Shown here one piece after another: positions 43,260 through 52,529 of a DNA stretch of 64,000 nt. Origin of the DNA: Segatella copri (GTDB lineage Bacteria; Bacteroidota; Bacteroidia; Bacteroidales; Bacteroidaceae). The notes below the pieces were generated by a model that did no database searches, had not been told where the DNA came from, and was given only the letters and a program-made list of their open reading frames with translations. Made by a program: the position numbers and the translations under genes. Numbering within the stretch: position 1 is the first letter of the stretch; every line of letters begins with the position of its first letter. The DNA lies in assembly GCF_009494395.1 (NCBI RefSeq), contig NZ_VZCB01000052.1, positions 1 to 64,000 on the forward strand, given 5' to 3'.

Positions 43260-43595
43260 ATGGAACAGCAACAAGTAGAACAACTCATCGCAATCTATTG
43301 TAACAAACTGCCCCTTGAAGCCATCCATGTCATCAAAGATAAATTACTGACGATGGACTACAACGCAGCCAGCATTATCTTAGCTCAAGCAAAAGATCCT
43401 ACCATATCCATCCTATTGTCAGTTCTTGTCGGTTCGTTAGGCATAGACAGGATTTATATTGGCGACACAGGACTAGGCATCATCAAGCTCCTAACATGTG
43501 GAGGCTGTGGTATTTGGTGGCTTATTGATTTATTCCTAATCATAAATGCCACCAAACAAAAGAACCTACAGCTTCTAATGGGTATTTATTTGTAA
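43260..43595 (+). CDS. TM2 domain protein
   Basis: I start at the ATG at 43260 (MEQQQVEQLIAIYCNKLPLE, 111 residues). A soluble N-terminal helical region of about 60 residues precedes the TM2 domain: LLSVLVGSLGIDRIYIGDTG, then LGIIKLLTCGGCGIWWLIDL. The DRIYIG turn and WWLIDLF are typical. It is the last gene of the CD225-DUF2752-TM2 set. It ends immediately against the stop of the convergent patatin gene, with no spacer or terminator. Confidence 0.88.
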   Translation: MEQQQVEQLIAIYCNKLPLEAIHVIKDKLLTMDYNAASIILAQAKDPTISILLSVLVGSLGIDRIYIGDTGLGIIKLLTCGGCGIWWLIDLFLIINATKQKNLQLLMGIYL

Positions 43596-44438
43596 TCACT
43601 CAATTTTCTTGCAGAAGGCTTCGCCCAGTGCGAAACCTTCTTCGTATAGGCGCTCCAGCTTAGCCGTATCCTTCTCAATGCGCCCCACTTCCAGTGGGCG
43701 GATAGGACGAATGCAGGTTATCTTGCCGGCTGCCTCCAAATCATCCACCAGCTGAATCTGTTCATTGTAAACTTTATGGCGATGACTCAAAGCCACACGA
43801 AGACGAGGATAGTTCTTATATAAATAAGGTAGCTTACGATCCTTGCCTGTATCCCGCCAGCCTTTATTTCTTGTAAGAACCACCACATTATGTTCAAATC
43901 CCTTATCGAATGCATGTTGCACAGGAATACTATCAACAATTCCTCCATCCAGCATCGGAATACCATCCACATTGACGATTTTGCTCACAAACGGCAAACT
44001 GCTGGAAGCTCTTACGATATCAAGCGCACGCTGACGTTCATGATTAGTCTCTGAAAGATACATCGGCTGCCCCGTCAGACAATTGGTGGTAACCATCTCA
44101 AACCTATCGGCATATTTAAAATAAGTATCAAAATCGAAAGGAAGCAACTGGTTTGGAAACTTGTCGTAAAGCAACTCCCGGTCAAAGATACAGCCTTGAG
44201 TAACAAGATGATGGATACCTATATATTGATAACGCGCCAAGTAATCAATATTAGAGATACGAGCACGACGAGGCTGCCGACTCATATACGACATGCCATT
44301 ACAAGCACCTGCCGAAACAGCTACCACATAAGGGAAGTACAAATCGTACTTCATAAAAGCATCCAGTACTCCGCTGGTGAAAACACCTCGCATTCCACCA
44401 CCTTCCAGCACCAATCCTGTATTCTTATTCATTTTCAT
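43596..44438 (-). CDS. Patatin-like phospholipase
   Basis: The protein has 280 residues. The oxyanion motif LVLEGGGMRGVFTSGVLDAF is at the N-terminus, the nucleophile is Ser42 in AVSAGACNGMS, and the dyad Asp lies in MLDGGIVDSIP. This resembles the YjjU-type patatin group of intracellular lipid hydrolases. The first Gly of GxSxG is Ala here, as in several relatives. There is no signal peptide. The start could be the first or third codon. It is convergent with the TM2 gene. Confidence 0.9.
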   Translation of the reverse strand: MKMNKNTGLVLEGGGMRGVFTSGVLDAFMKYDLYFPYVVAVSAGACNGMSYMSRQPRRARISNIDYLARYQYIGIHHLVTQGCIFDRELLYDKFPNQLLPFDFDTYFKYADRFEMVTTNCLTGQPMYLSETNHERQRALDIVRASSSLPFVSKIVNVDGIPMLDGGIVDSIPVQHAFDKGFEHNVVVLTRNKGWRDTGKDRKLPYLYKNYPRLRVALSHRHKVYNEQIQLVDDLEAAGKITCIRPIRPLEVGRIEKDTAKLERLYEEGFALGEAFCKKIE

Positions 44439-44639
44439 AACAACTACAACAAACTTACCTTAAGTTATCATTTTGCTCTAATCCGGAACAAATTCCTGAC
44501 ACATTTTACCCCGAAAAGTGCATTTTTATATTAATTATTTATAAATTCTAGAGATTTATTAAATTTTGCTTGCAAAGATAACACTTTTTTGGGAAATAAT
44601 TACTAACTTTGCAGCAAAATATAGTAAAAATCTAAAAAT

Positions 44640-46055
44640 ATGTTTAGTAAAGATACATATATCAGTCGCCGCCAGGAGCTCAAGAAACTCGTAAACAGCG
44701 GTATAGTTATACTCTTCGGAAACAACAATTCACCTTGTAATTTCCCAAACAACGGATATTATCCATTCCGTCAAGACTCTACTTTCCTGTACTATTTCGG
44801 ACAGCAGCGTGACGGACTGGTAGGTGTAATAGATATAGATAATGATATCGAGACCTTGATTGGTGATGATATAGATATAGAAGATATCGTATGGTATGGC
44901 AGCGTGGAAAGCGTACACGACTTGGCAGAACAGGTTGGTGTCCACAACTCTGCACCTATGAAATCTCTGAAGACTATCTGCAATGATGCCATGTCTAAGA
45001 AGCGCAAGATTCATTTCCTGCCTCCTTACCGCTTTGACATCAAGCTCCAGATATTCGATCTCCTCGGCATCCATCCTAACCAGCAAAAGGAAGAGGCCTC
45101 TATGGATTTCATCAAGGCTGTGGTAAAGATGCGCTCTACCAAGACTCCTGAAGAAATCGAGGAACTGGAACGTGCTGCAGTTATTGGTTACAAGATGCAT
45201 ACCACTGCCATGAAGTTGACTCGTCCAGGAGTAACAGAGAAATTTGTAGGCGGACAAGTTGACGGAATTGCCAACTCTTATGGAGCAATGGTCAGTTTCC
45301 CTACTATCTTCAGTCAGCATGGTGAGATTATGCACGGCAATCCTTCCATGAGCATTCTGGAAGCTGGCAGACTGGCTCTTTGCGATGCCGGTGCCGAGAC
45401 CATCAACAACTATTGCTCTGACAATACACGTACCATGCCAGTAAGCGGTAAGTTTACCCAGCGCCAGTTGGAAATCTACTCAATCGTAGAGGCTTGCCAC
45501 GACTATGCACTCGAAGTTGCCAAGCCTGGTGTGAAATACGCAGATGTTCACTTTGCAGTATGCCGTCTGATGTTTGACAAGCTCAAGGAGTTAGGACTTG
45601 CCAAGGGTGATACAGAAGAGGCTGTCAAGGCTGGTGCTCATGCCATGTTCCTGCCTCACGGATTAGGTCACATGATGGGAATGGACGTACACGATATGGA
45701 GAATTTCGACCAAATCAATGTAGGATTCGATGAGGAAGTTCGTCCTAACTTGGAGCAATTTGGAACAAATTGCCTGCGTATGGGCCGTCGCCTACAGGAA
45801 GGATTCGTTGTAACTGATGAGCCAGGTATATACTTCATCCCTGCTCTTATCGATGACTGGAAGGCATCAGGTCACTGTGCAGAATTCCTCAATTTTGATA
45901 AGATTGAGACCTACAAGGACTTTGGTGGAATCCGCATCGAAGACGATGTACTCATCACCAAGGATGGTTGCAGATTCATTGGCAAAGACCGCATTCCTTA
46001 TCATCCAAAAGACGTAGAGGAATACATGGCAGCACATAGAGAAGAAATTCTTTAG
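44640..46055 (+). CDS. pepP: Xaa-Pro aminopeptidase (M24B)
   Basis: The protein has 471 residues. The N-terminal aminopeptidase P domain (NSPCNFPNNGYYPFRQDSTF) is followed by the M24 pita-bread domain with metal ligands in CDAGAETINNYCSDNTRT (two Asp), LPHGLGHMMGMDVHD (His), VVTDEPGIYFI and GGIRIEDDVLIT (Glu residues). It removes N-terminal residues preceding proline. No signal peptide is present, so it acts in the cytoplasm. It is a single gene followed by a hairpin at 46065-46094. Confidence 0.93.
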   Translation: MFSKDTYISRRQELKKLVNSGIVILFGNNNSPCNFPNNGYYPFRQDSTFLYYFGQQRDGLVGVIDIDNDIETLIGDDIDIEDIVWYGSVESVHDLAEQVGVHNSAPMKSLKTICNDAMSKKRKIHFLPPYRFDIKLQIFDLLGIHPNQQKEEASMDFIKAVVKMRSTKTPEEIEELERAAVIGYKMHTTAMKLTRPGVTEKFVGGQVDGIANSYGAMVSFPTIFSQHGEIMHGNPSMSILEAGRLALCDAGAETINNYCSDNTRTMPVSGKFTQRQLEIYSIVEACHDYALEVAKPGVKYADVHFAVCRLMFDKLKELGLAKGDTEEAVKAGAHAMFLPHGLGHMMGMDVHDMENFDQINVGFDEEVRPNLEQFGTNCLRMGRRLQEGFVVTDEPGIYFIPALIDDWKASGHCAEFLNFDKIETYKDFGGIRIEDDVLITKDGCRFIGKDRIPYHPKDVEEYMAAHREEIL

Positions 46056-46064
46056 GCAAACAAA

Positions 46065-46094
46065 GAATCCTCAAGGAAAAGAACTTGAGGATTC
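46065..46094. terminator. Hairpin after pepP
   Basis: GAATCCTCAAG (46065-46075) and CTTGAGGATTC (46084-46094) form a perfect 11-bp stem. The plus strand lacks a T run, so termination there may be partial. Confidence 0.55.
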
Positions 46095-46149
46095 TCCAAG
46101 AGAGAGAATATAAGAGTAAAAACATTATTAATAAAAGAGAAAAAATTTC

Positions 46150-47361
46150 ATGAAGAAATCAATGATCTTTGCAGCCATGCTTGCTTTGGCTGCTACAGGT
46201 GCAAATGCAAAGACAGCTGCTGATTCTGCAGCAATTGCGAAGAACAAGCCAGTATTTACTGTAGTTAAGGAGAATCCAATCACAAGTATCAAGGACCAGA
46301 ACCGTAGCGGTACATGCTGGGCTTACTCTACTCTCAGTTTCTTCGAAAGCGAGATTTTGAAGAACACAGGCAAGACATTCAATCTCAGTGAAATGTTCGT
46401 TGCCAACAAAACTTACATGGATCGCGCCACAATGGCTGTGAGAATGCACGGCGACGTAAGCTTCTCTCAGGGTGGTAGCGCATACGATGTACTTTATGCT
46501 TTGCAGCACTATGGCATCGTACCAGAGGATGCAATGCCAGCTCCAGGTACACTGACAGGCGACTCATTGGCTAACTTCGGTGAGTTCTTTGACGTAATGA
46601 CTCCATACGTAGAGGCAGTAGCAAAGAGTACAGCCAAGAAGCTTTCTCCAGCTTGGAAGAGCGGTCTTCAGGGCATCATCGACTCTTACATCGGTAAAAT
46701 TCCTGAGAAATTCACTTATAAGGGCAAGCAATATACTCCAGAGACATTCTGCAAGAGTCTCGGTTTGAATCTCGATGATTACGTATCTATCACTAGCTAT
46801 ACCCATCATCCAATGTGGAGCAAGTTTGCTGTAGAGGTACAGGACAACTGGCGTTGGCCTTTGAGCTACAACGTTCCTATGGATGATCTCTGCAAGATCA
46901 TCGACAACGCAGTAAACAACGGTTATACTGTAGCTTGGGGCGGTGACGTAACAGAAGACGGTTTCACACGCAAGGGTCTCGGTATCGCTTACGACGTGAA
47001 GAAGGTACGTTCTATGGCAGGTACAGACGCTGACCACTGGTTCAAGCTCTCAAAGAACGAAAAGAAGGAGAAGTTTGATTCTCTCGGCGTAAACGCTCCT
47101 GAGGTAGTTCCTACACAGGCTATGCGCCAGGAAGCTTTCGATAACTGGGAGACTACCGATGACCACGGTATGCACATCTACGGTATCGCTAAGGACCAGA
47201 ACGGCAAGGAGTACTACATGGTAAAGAACTCTTGGGGTGAGTATGGTGACTACAAGGGAACATGGTACATGACCAAGGCTTTCGTAGCTTACAAGACTAT
47301 GGACTTCATGGTTAACAAGAATGCCATCCCTAAGGATATCCGCAAGAAGCTCGGCATCTAA
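46150..47361 (+). CDS. Secreted C1 family (papain/bleomycin-hydrolase-like) cysteine peptidase
   Basis: The protein has 403 residues. The signal peptide is MKKSMIFAAMLALAATGANA. Cys56 in NRSGTCWAYSTLSF is the nucleophile, with His339 in TDDHGMHIYGI and Asn360 in MVKNSWGEYG completing the triad. The long insertion between them fits the C1B (bleomycin hydrolase, PepC-like) group. Unlike cytoplasmic PepC, it is exported, so it probably degrades peptides in the periplasm or outside. It ends in a strong terminator. Confidence 0.92.
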   Translation: MKKSMIFAAMLALAATGANAKTAADSAAIAKNKPVFTVVKENPITSIKDQNRSGTCWAYSTLSFFESEILKNTGKTFNLSEMFVANKTYMDRATMAVRMHGDVSFSQGGSAYDVLYALQHYGIVPEDAMPAPGTLTGDSLANFGEFFDVMTPYVEAVAKSTAKKLSPAWKSGLQGIIDSYIGKIPEKFTYKGKQYTPETFCKSLGLNLDDYVSITSYTHHPMWSKFAVEVQDNWRWPLSYNVPMDDLCKIIDNAVNNGYTVAWGGDVTEDGFTRKGLGIAYDVKKVRSMAGTDADHWFKLSKNEKKEKFDSLGVNAPEVVPTQAMRQEAFDNWETTDDHGMHIYGIAKDQNGKEYYMVKNSWGEYGDYKGTWYMTKAFVAYKTMDFMVNKNAIPKDIRKKLGI

Positions 47362-47378
47362 TAAAAACAATTATATTT

Positions 47379-47412
47379 AAAGGCAGCAAACTTGGATTTG
47401 CTGCCTTTTTTT
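47379..47412 (+). terminator. Terminator after the C1 peptidase
   Basis: AAAGGCAGCAAA (47379-47390) and TTTGCTGCC (47397-47405) followed by seven T form a textbook intrinsic terminator. Confidence 0.9.
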
Positions 47413-47508
47413 GATTATTTCTTTGTAATTATGTTAAATTCCATGGCAATTTTTCTCGTTTGTCATTTTATTTTTGTAACTTTGGGGCAGAAATAAAAAA
47501 TAATTAAA

Positions 47509-49230
47509 ATGCATTTTAAATGGAATTACGAAAAACCTACACCAGAACAGCAGAAATCAGCTAAAGAACTGGCAGATAAGCTGAGCATGAGTCCTATTCT
47601 GGCACAGCTTCTCATCCATCGGGGTATTACGACAGAGTCGGCAGCCAAACGCTTTTTCCGGCCACAGCTTTCCGACCTCATCAACCCATTCTTGATGAAA
47701 GACATGGATATAGCCGTAGACCGCCTTAACGATGCAATGGGACGCAAGGAGCGTATTCTCATATACGGAGATTACGATGTAGACGGATGCACAGCTGTCG
47801 CATTGGTGTATAAGTTTCTGCAGCAATTCTATTCTAACATCGACTACTACATACCAGACCGCTACGATGAAGGATATGGTGTTAGTCTGAAAGGAATAGA
47901 CTTTGCCCACGAAACAGGTGTAAAACTTATTATTATCCTTGATTGCGGCATCAAAGCAATCAAGGAGATAGAATATGCCAAGAGCCTTGGCATAGATTTT
48001 ATCATTTGTGATCATCATGTCCCAGACGACGTGATGCCACCAGCTGTGGCCATACTGAATCCTAAGCGACCAGATGATTCCTTCCCTTTCAAGCATCTTT
48101 GCGGATGTGGCGTAGGCTTCAAATTCATGCAAGCTTTCGCTAAAAACAACAACATCCCTTTCTCAAGACTCATCCCATTACTCGACTTCTGCGCAGTAAG
48201 TATTGCAGCAGATATCGTACCTGTGATAGATGAAAATCGAATTCTCGCTTTTCATGGTCTGAAACAATTGAATACCAACCCCAACATCGGTTTGAAATCA
48301 ATCATTGATATCTGCGGACTCAACGGACGGGAAATCTCCATGAGCGATATCGTATTCAAGATAGGTCCACGCATCAATGCCTCAGGAAGAATGGAAAACG
48401 GCAAGCTGAGTGTTGACCTGTTGGTAGAAAGAGATCTTGGAGTAGCTTTGCGCATGGCTCGCCACATCAATGAATACAACGAACAACGCAAGGATATAGA
48501 CAAGCAGATGACCGAGGAAGCCAACGGAATCGTATCCAGACTGGAATCGATGAAACACAACTCCAGTATCGTACTCTATGACGAAGACTGGAAGAAAGGC
48601 GTAATCGGTATCGTAGCATCACGACTCACAGAAATTTATTTCCGCCCTACCGTAGTTCTTACCCGAGAAGGAGAATTGGCTACAGGGTCTGCACGAAGCG
48701 TAACGGGCTTTGATGTTTATTCAGCTATCAAAAGCTGCGAAGACCTGCTCATCAACTTTGGCGGTCATACCTATGCCGCAGGCTTGACGATGAAATGGGA
48801 AAATGTGAAGGAGTTCAGAGACCGATTCCAACAGTATGTAGAAGAGCATATTTCACCAGAACAGACAGAAGCGATACTCAACATTGATGCACAGATAGAC
48901 TTCCGCGACATCACCAAGCATCTGCACGCTGATCTCAAGAAATTCTCTCCTTTTGGTCCGTCTAACCCAAAGCCAATCTTCTGCACTCGTCAGGTATATG
49001 ACTACGGAACGAGCAAGGTAGTGGGCAGAGAGCAGGAACATATCAAACTTGAGCTGGTAGACTCAAAATCAAGCAATGTAATGAACGGAATAGCCTTTGG
49101 TCAGAGCGCTGCTTCACGATATATCAAGAGTAAGCGTAGCTTTGACATCGCCTACACCATAGAGGATAATATTTTCAAGAAGACGCAAGTTCAATTACAA
49201 ATAGAAGATATCCGACCAAACGAAGGATAA
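47509..49230 (+). CDS. recJ: Single-stranded-DNA-specific exonuclease RecJ
   Basis: The protein has 573 residues. The DHH domain has YGDYDVDGCTAVALVYKF, LDCGIKAIKE and DFIICDHHVPDD. The DHHA1 part has GRMENGKLSVDLL and FGGHTYAAGLTMKW, and an OB-fold region ends the protein. It degrades single-stranded DNA 5' to 3' in recombination and repair. recQ follows after 19 bases, a natural pairing because RecQ helicase feeds RecJ. Confidence 0.96.
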   Translation: MHFKWNYEKPTPEQQKSAKELADKLSMSPILAQLLIHRGITTESAAKRFFRPQLSDLINPFLMKDMDIAVDRLNDAMGRKERILIYGDYDVDGCTAVALVYKFLQQFYSNIDYYIPDRYDEGYGVSLKGIDFAHETGVKLIIILDCGIKAIKEIEYAKSLGIDFIICDHHVPDDVMPPAVAILNPKRPDDSFPFKHLCGCGVGFKFMQAFAKNNNIPFSRLIPLLDFCAVSIAADIVPVIDENRILAFHGLKQLNTNPNIGLKSIIDICGLNGREISMSDIVFKIGPRINASGRMENGKLSVDLLVERDLGVALRMARHINEYNEQRKDIDKQMTEEANGIVSRLESMKHNSSIVLYDEDWKKGVIGIVASRLTEIYFRPTVVLTREGELATGSARSVTGFDVYSAIKSCEDLLINFGGHTYAAGLTMKWENVKEFRDRFQQYVEEHISPEQTEAILNIDAQIDFRDITKHLHADLKKFSPFGPSNPKPIFCTRQVYDYGTSKVVGREQEHIKLELVDSKSSNVMNGIAFGQSAASRYIKSKRSFDIAYTIEDNIFKKTQVQLQIEDIRPNEG

Positions 49231-49249
49231 TAATAATAAAATCAACTTA

Positions 49250-51163
49250 ATGAAAGTGACAGATCAATATCTAGAGATATTACATAAATACTGGGGGTAC
49301 CCTGATTTTCGTGGCATACAGAAAGAAATTATTGAAAGTATCGCCAACGGAGAGGATACCCTCGGTCTTATGCCTACAGGAGGTGGAAAGTCTATCACCT
49401 TCCAGGTTCCTGCCCTTGCCATGAAGGGTGTGTGTATCGTAGTAACTCCACTCATTGCCTTGATGAAGGACCAAGTACAGCACCTTCGTGAACGTGGCAT
49501 CCTGGCTGAAGCTATATATACCGGACTTTCCCGAAGTGAAATTATACAAATACTGGAAAACTGCATCTTTGGCGAGACAAAATTTCTCTATGTTTCACCA
49601 GAACGACTAGCTTCAGAAATATTCCAAGTAAAGCTACGCCACATCCACGTTAGCTTCATCACCATCGACGAAGCCCATTGCATCAGCCAATGGGGCTATG
49701 ATTTCCGTCCATCTTATCTCAGCATCGCTGATATCAGAAAGATGAAACCCGAGGCCCCCATATTGGCTCTTACCGCAACAGCTACTCCTGATGTCATAAA
49801 CGACATCATGGATAAACTGAAGTTTAAGAAGCCCAATCTTTTCAAGATGAGCTTTGAACGCAAAAACTTATCATATATTGTACAGCCTTGTGGGGATAAA
49901 ATTGGCGAAATGCTCCACATCTTACATTGTGTAGACGGATCTGCCATCGTCTATGCTAGAAGCAGAAAACGTACCAAGGAAATAGCAGAAATACTCAATA
50001 ATAAAGGTGAAACTGCTCTTTTCTATCATGCCGGACTTGACAGCAGTGAAAAGGACGAACGCCAAAAAGCATGGCAATCTGATGAAGCACGCATCATGGT
50101 AGCCACCAATGCCTTTGGTATGGGTATAGACAAGCCTGACGTACGCTTAGTAATACATATAGACTGTCCTGATTCGCTAGAAGCCTATTTTCAGGAAGCA
50201 GGAAGAGCCGGCCGAGACGGTCAACGTGCCTACGCTGTCTTACTATACAATGGACACGATGAAGTTAAACTTAAAAAACGAATCAACGATACCTTCCCAG
50301 AAAAGGACTTCATCAAAGATGTATACGAACATCTTGCCTATTTCTTCCAAATCGGTGTAGGAAGCGGATGCGGTAAGACATTTATCTTTGATATAGAAAC
50401 GTTTTGCTTCACATATAAATTCTTCCCAACCCAGGTAGACTCTGCCCTACGCATTCTGGAGAATTCGGGTTATATTCATTACGAAGACAACCCTGATGGG
50501 AAAGCCCGGCTCAAGTTTACCTTGAACCGCAATGAATTATATCTCTTAGAGAACTTGCCAAGCAACCAAGAAATGATTATCACGGCATTGCTACGCACCT
50601 ATGGCGGACTATTTACCGACTACGTATATATCAGCGAAAACCTGATAGCACAAATGTGCGATATCAGCGTACAGCAGGTTTACATGACTTTAAAGAATCT
50701 TTCTTCACGCCATATCGTAGATTTCATACCACAACGCAAGACACCGTATATCACCTATACTAGACAAAGAGAAGATGGCAACCGCATCATCATACCGAAA
50801 TCTGTATGGGAAGATAGAAAAGAACAATATACCAAACGCATTAAAAGCGTTATCACTTATGCCAATAATGATATTGTTTGCCGCTCCAGACAACTTCTAC
50901 GCTACTTCGGTGAAGAAACCCGAAAAGATTGTGGACATTGTGATGTTTGCCAGGAAAACAGTAAATCCCGCAATATAGATGACGAATTAAACAACATATC
51001 AGAACAGATACTGAATATGCTTTCAGATAAACAAATACATGATATACAAGAGTTAAGACTAATCAAAGCTCCAACTCAGATGATCAACAAGGCTGTGAGA
51101 TCATTAATAGCAGAAAATATCGTCATAACAGACAAATTCGACTTTTGGTTAGGAAAGAATTAA
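49250..51163 (+). CDS. recQ: ATP-dependent DNA helicase RecQ
   Basis: The protein has 637 residues. Motif I is MPTGGGKSITFQVPA, motif II is IDEAHCISQWGYDFRPSY, and motif VI is QEAGRAGRDGQRA. The RecQ-C zinc ligands are in CRSRQLLRYFGE and CGHCDVCQ. A short winged-helix-like tail ends the protein. The usual HRDC domain is not evident. It unwinds DNA 3' to 5' and probably works with RecJ from the same operon. The terminator lies at 51229-51264. Confidence 0.95.
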   Translation: MKVTDQYLEILHKYWGYPDFRGIQKEIIESIANGEDTLGLMPTGGGKSITFQVPALAMKGVCIVVTPLIALMKDQVQHLRERGILAEAIYTGLSRSEIIQILENCIFGETKFLYVSPERLASEIFQVKLRHIHVSFITIDEAHCISQWGYDFRPSYLSIADIRKMKPEAPILALTATATPDVINDIMDKLKFKKPNLFKMSFERKNLSYIVQPCGDKIGEMLHILHCVDGSAIVYARSRKRTKEIAEILNNKGETALFYHAGLDSSEKDERQKAWQSDEARIMVATNAFGMGIDKPDVRLVIHIDCPDSLEAYFQEAGRAGRDGQRAYAVLLYNGHDEVKLKKRINDTFPEKDFIKDVYEHLAYFFQIGVGSGCGKTFIFDIETFCFTYKFFPTQVDSALRILENSGYIHYEDNPDGKARLKFTLNRNELYLLENLPSNQEMIITALLRTYGGLFTDYVYISENLIAQMCDISVQQVYMTLKNLSSRHIVDFIPQRKTPYITYTRQREDGNRIIIPKSVWEDRKEQYTKRIKSVITYANNDIVCRSRQLLRYFGEETRKDCGHCDVCQENSKSRNIDDELNNISEQILNMLSDKQIHDIQELRLIKAPTQMINKAVRSLIAENIVITDKFDFWLGKN

Positions 51164-51228
51164 TTGAGATTCTAAATCAGAAAGAACAACAAGAGCAAAT
51201 TTGAAAGATTGAAAAAACATTTAATAAA

Positions 51229-51264
51229 AAAGGGAACGACCCATCACGGACCGTTCCCTTTTAA
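51229..51264. terminator. Bidirectional terminator between recQ and ilvC
   Basis: AAAAGGGAACG (51230-51240) and CGTTCCCTTTT (51254-51264) form an 11-bp stem with A/T runs outside, serving the convergent genes recQ and ilvC. Confidence 0.9.
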
Positions 51265-51285
51265 ACATTATGTACGAGAAAAAAA

Positions 51286-52329
51286 TTAGTTGTTCTCAGG
51301 GCGAAGTTTACGTACAGTAACACCTGCCTGCCACATTTCCTTGTTGCGCATAGCCTCGAGTTCTGCGTTCAACTTCTCACGGTAATCAGCCTGAGAGTTC
51401 TTGTCGATAGAAATCTGAGCCTCATTACCAGTCTTAACAGAGTAATACAACCACTCCATAACTGGCTTGATAGCCTCACGGAAACGAGGAGCCCAATCAA
51501 GAGCACCACGCTGAGCTGTTGTAGAACAGTTAGCATACATCCAATCCATACCCTTAGCACCAAAGAGAGGGCCAAGGCTCTGAGTCAACTCCTCAACAGT
51601 CTCGTTGAATGCCTCAGATGGAGAGTGACCGTTCTCACGGAGCACATCGTACTGAGCCTCCAAGAGACCTTCGATAGCACCCATCAAAGAACCACGCTCA
51701 CCAGTAAGGTCAGAAGTAGCCTCACGCTGGAATGTAGTCTTAAACAAATAACCTGCACCGATACCGATACCGAATGCAATAGTCTTTTCCTCTGCCTTGC
51801 CAGATGCATCCTGGTAAACAGCGTAAGAGCAGTTCAAACCACGACCCTCGCAGAACATAGTGCGGAGAGAAGTACCAGAACCCTTAGGTGCAACCATGAT
51901 AACATCAATATCCTTAGGTGGAACTACGCCTGTGCGATCGCTCCAGTTGATAGCGAAACCATGTGAATAATACAAAGTCTTACCTGCTGTGAGGTGTGGC
52001 TTAATTTTTGGCCAGCAAGCAATCTGACCGGCATCAGAAAGCAACATACAGATGATAGTACCCTTCTCAGCAGCTTCCTCGATAGAGAACAAAGTCTTGC
52101 CTGGTACCCAGCCATCCTTCAAACACTTCTCGTAGGTCTTACCCTGACGCTGTCCGACGATGACGTTGAAACCATTATCGCGAAGGTTGCAAGCCTGACC
52201 AGGACCCTGGATACCGTAACCGATAACTGCGATAGTTTCGTTCTTCAATACTTCACGTGCTTTCTCCAATGAAAATTCATGACTGGTGACAACTGTTTCC
52301 ATTACGCCACCGAAATTCATTTCTGCCAT
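51286..52329 (-). CDS. ilvC: Ketol-acid reductoisomerase
   Basis: The protein has 347 residues. The NADPH-binding motif is IAVIGYGIQGPGQACNLRDN, MVAPKGSGTSLR follows, and the knotted C-terminal domain contains DLTGERGSLMGAIEGLLEAQ with metal-binding acidic residues. It catalyses the second step of valine and isoleucine synthesis. It has its own promoter (52490-52521) and a structured leader of about 155 bases, unusual among its neighbours. Confidence 0.96.
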   Translation of the reverse strand: MAEMNFGGVMETVVTSHEFSLEKAREVLKNETIAVIGYGIQGPGQACNLRDNGFNVIVGQRQGKTYEKCLKDGWVPGKTLFSIEEAAEKGTIICMLLSDAGQIACWPKIKPHLTAGKTLYYSHGFAINWSDRTGVVPPKDIDVIMVAPKGSGTSLRTMFCEGRGLNCSYAVYQDASGKAEEKTIAFGIGIGAGYLFKTTFQREATSDLTGERGSLMGAIEGLLEAQYDVLRENGHSPSEAFNETVEELTQSLGPLFGAKGMDWMYANCSTTAQRGALDWAPRFREAIKPVMEWLYYSVKTGNEAQISIDKNSQADYREKLNAELEAMRNKEMWQAGVTVRKLRPENN

Positions 52330-52484
52330 AATTGTAATTTAATTTTTGTGCGGCTTGCCATTTATGGAGCCGCGGGTTATACTTGTCCATACGGATGCGA
52401 GCTGTATTCTTATCCAAAGAGAGCCTGTTTGATCCGTCCACCACCTATCCAAGGTAGCGGCTCTGGGTTTTATTTTTTATTTCC
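52330..52484 (-). promoter_or_regulatory. Structured ilvC leader with competing hairpins
   Basis: The leader RNA (minus strand) can pair GAGCC (52463-52459) with GGCTC (52425-52421) around an inner CTACCT/AGGTGG helix. The same 5' segment, GAGCCGC (52463-52457), is also perfectly complementary to GCGGCTC (52373-52367). That segment in turn can form a local hairpin, GCGGCT with AGCCGC (52373-52350). These pairings exclude one another, as in attenuators or riboswitches. No branched-chain-rich leader peptide was found. Confidence 0.6.
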
Positions 52485-52489
52485 GACTG

Positions 52490-52521
52490 CAAAGGTAAGA
52501 AATTCCCATGAAACCACCAAA
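52490..52521 (-). promoter_or_regulatory. ilvC promoter
   Basis: TTTG (52521-52518) and TACCTTTG (52497-52490), 20 bases apart on the minus strand. It begins just beyond the stop of the thioesterase gene. Confidence 0.8.
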
Positions 52522-52529
52522 TTTTTCTT

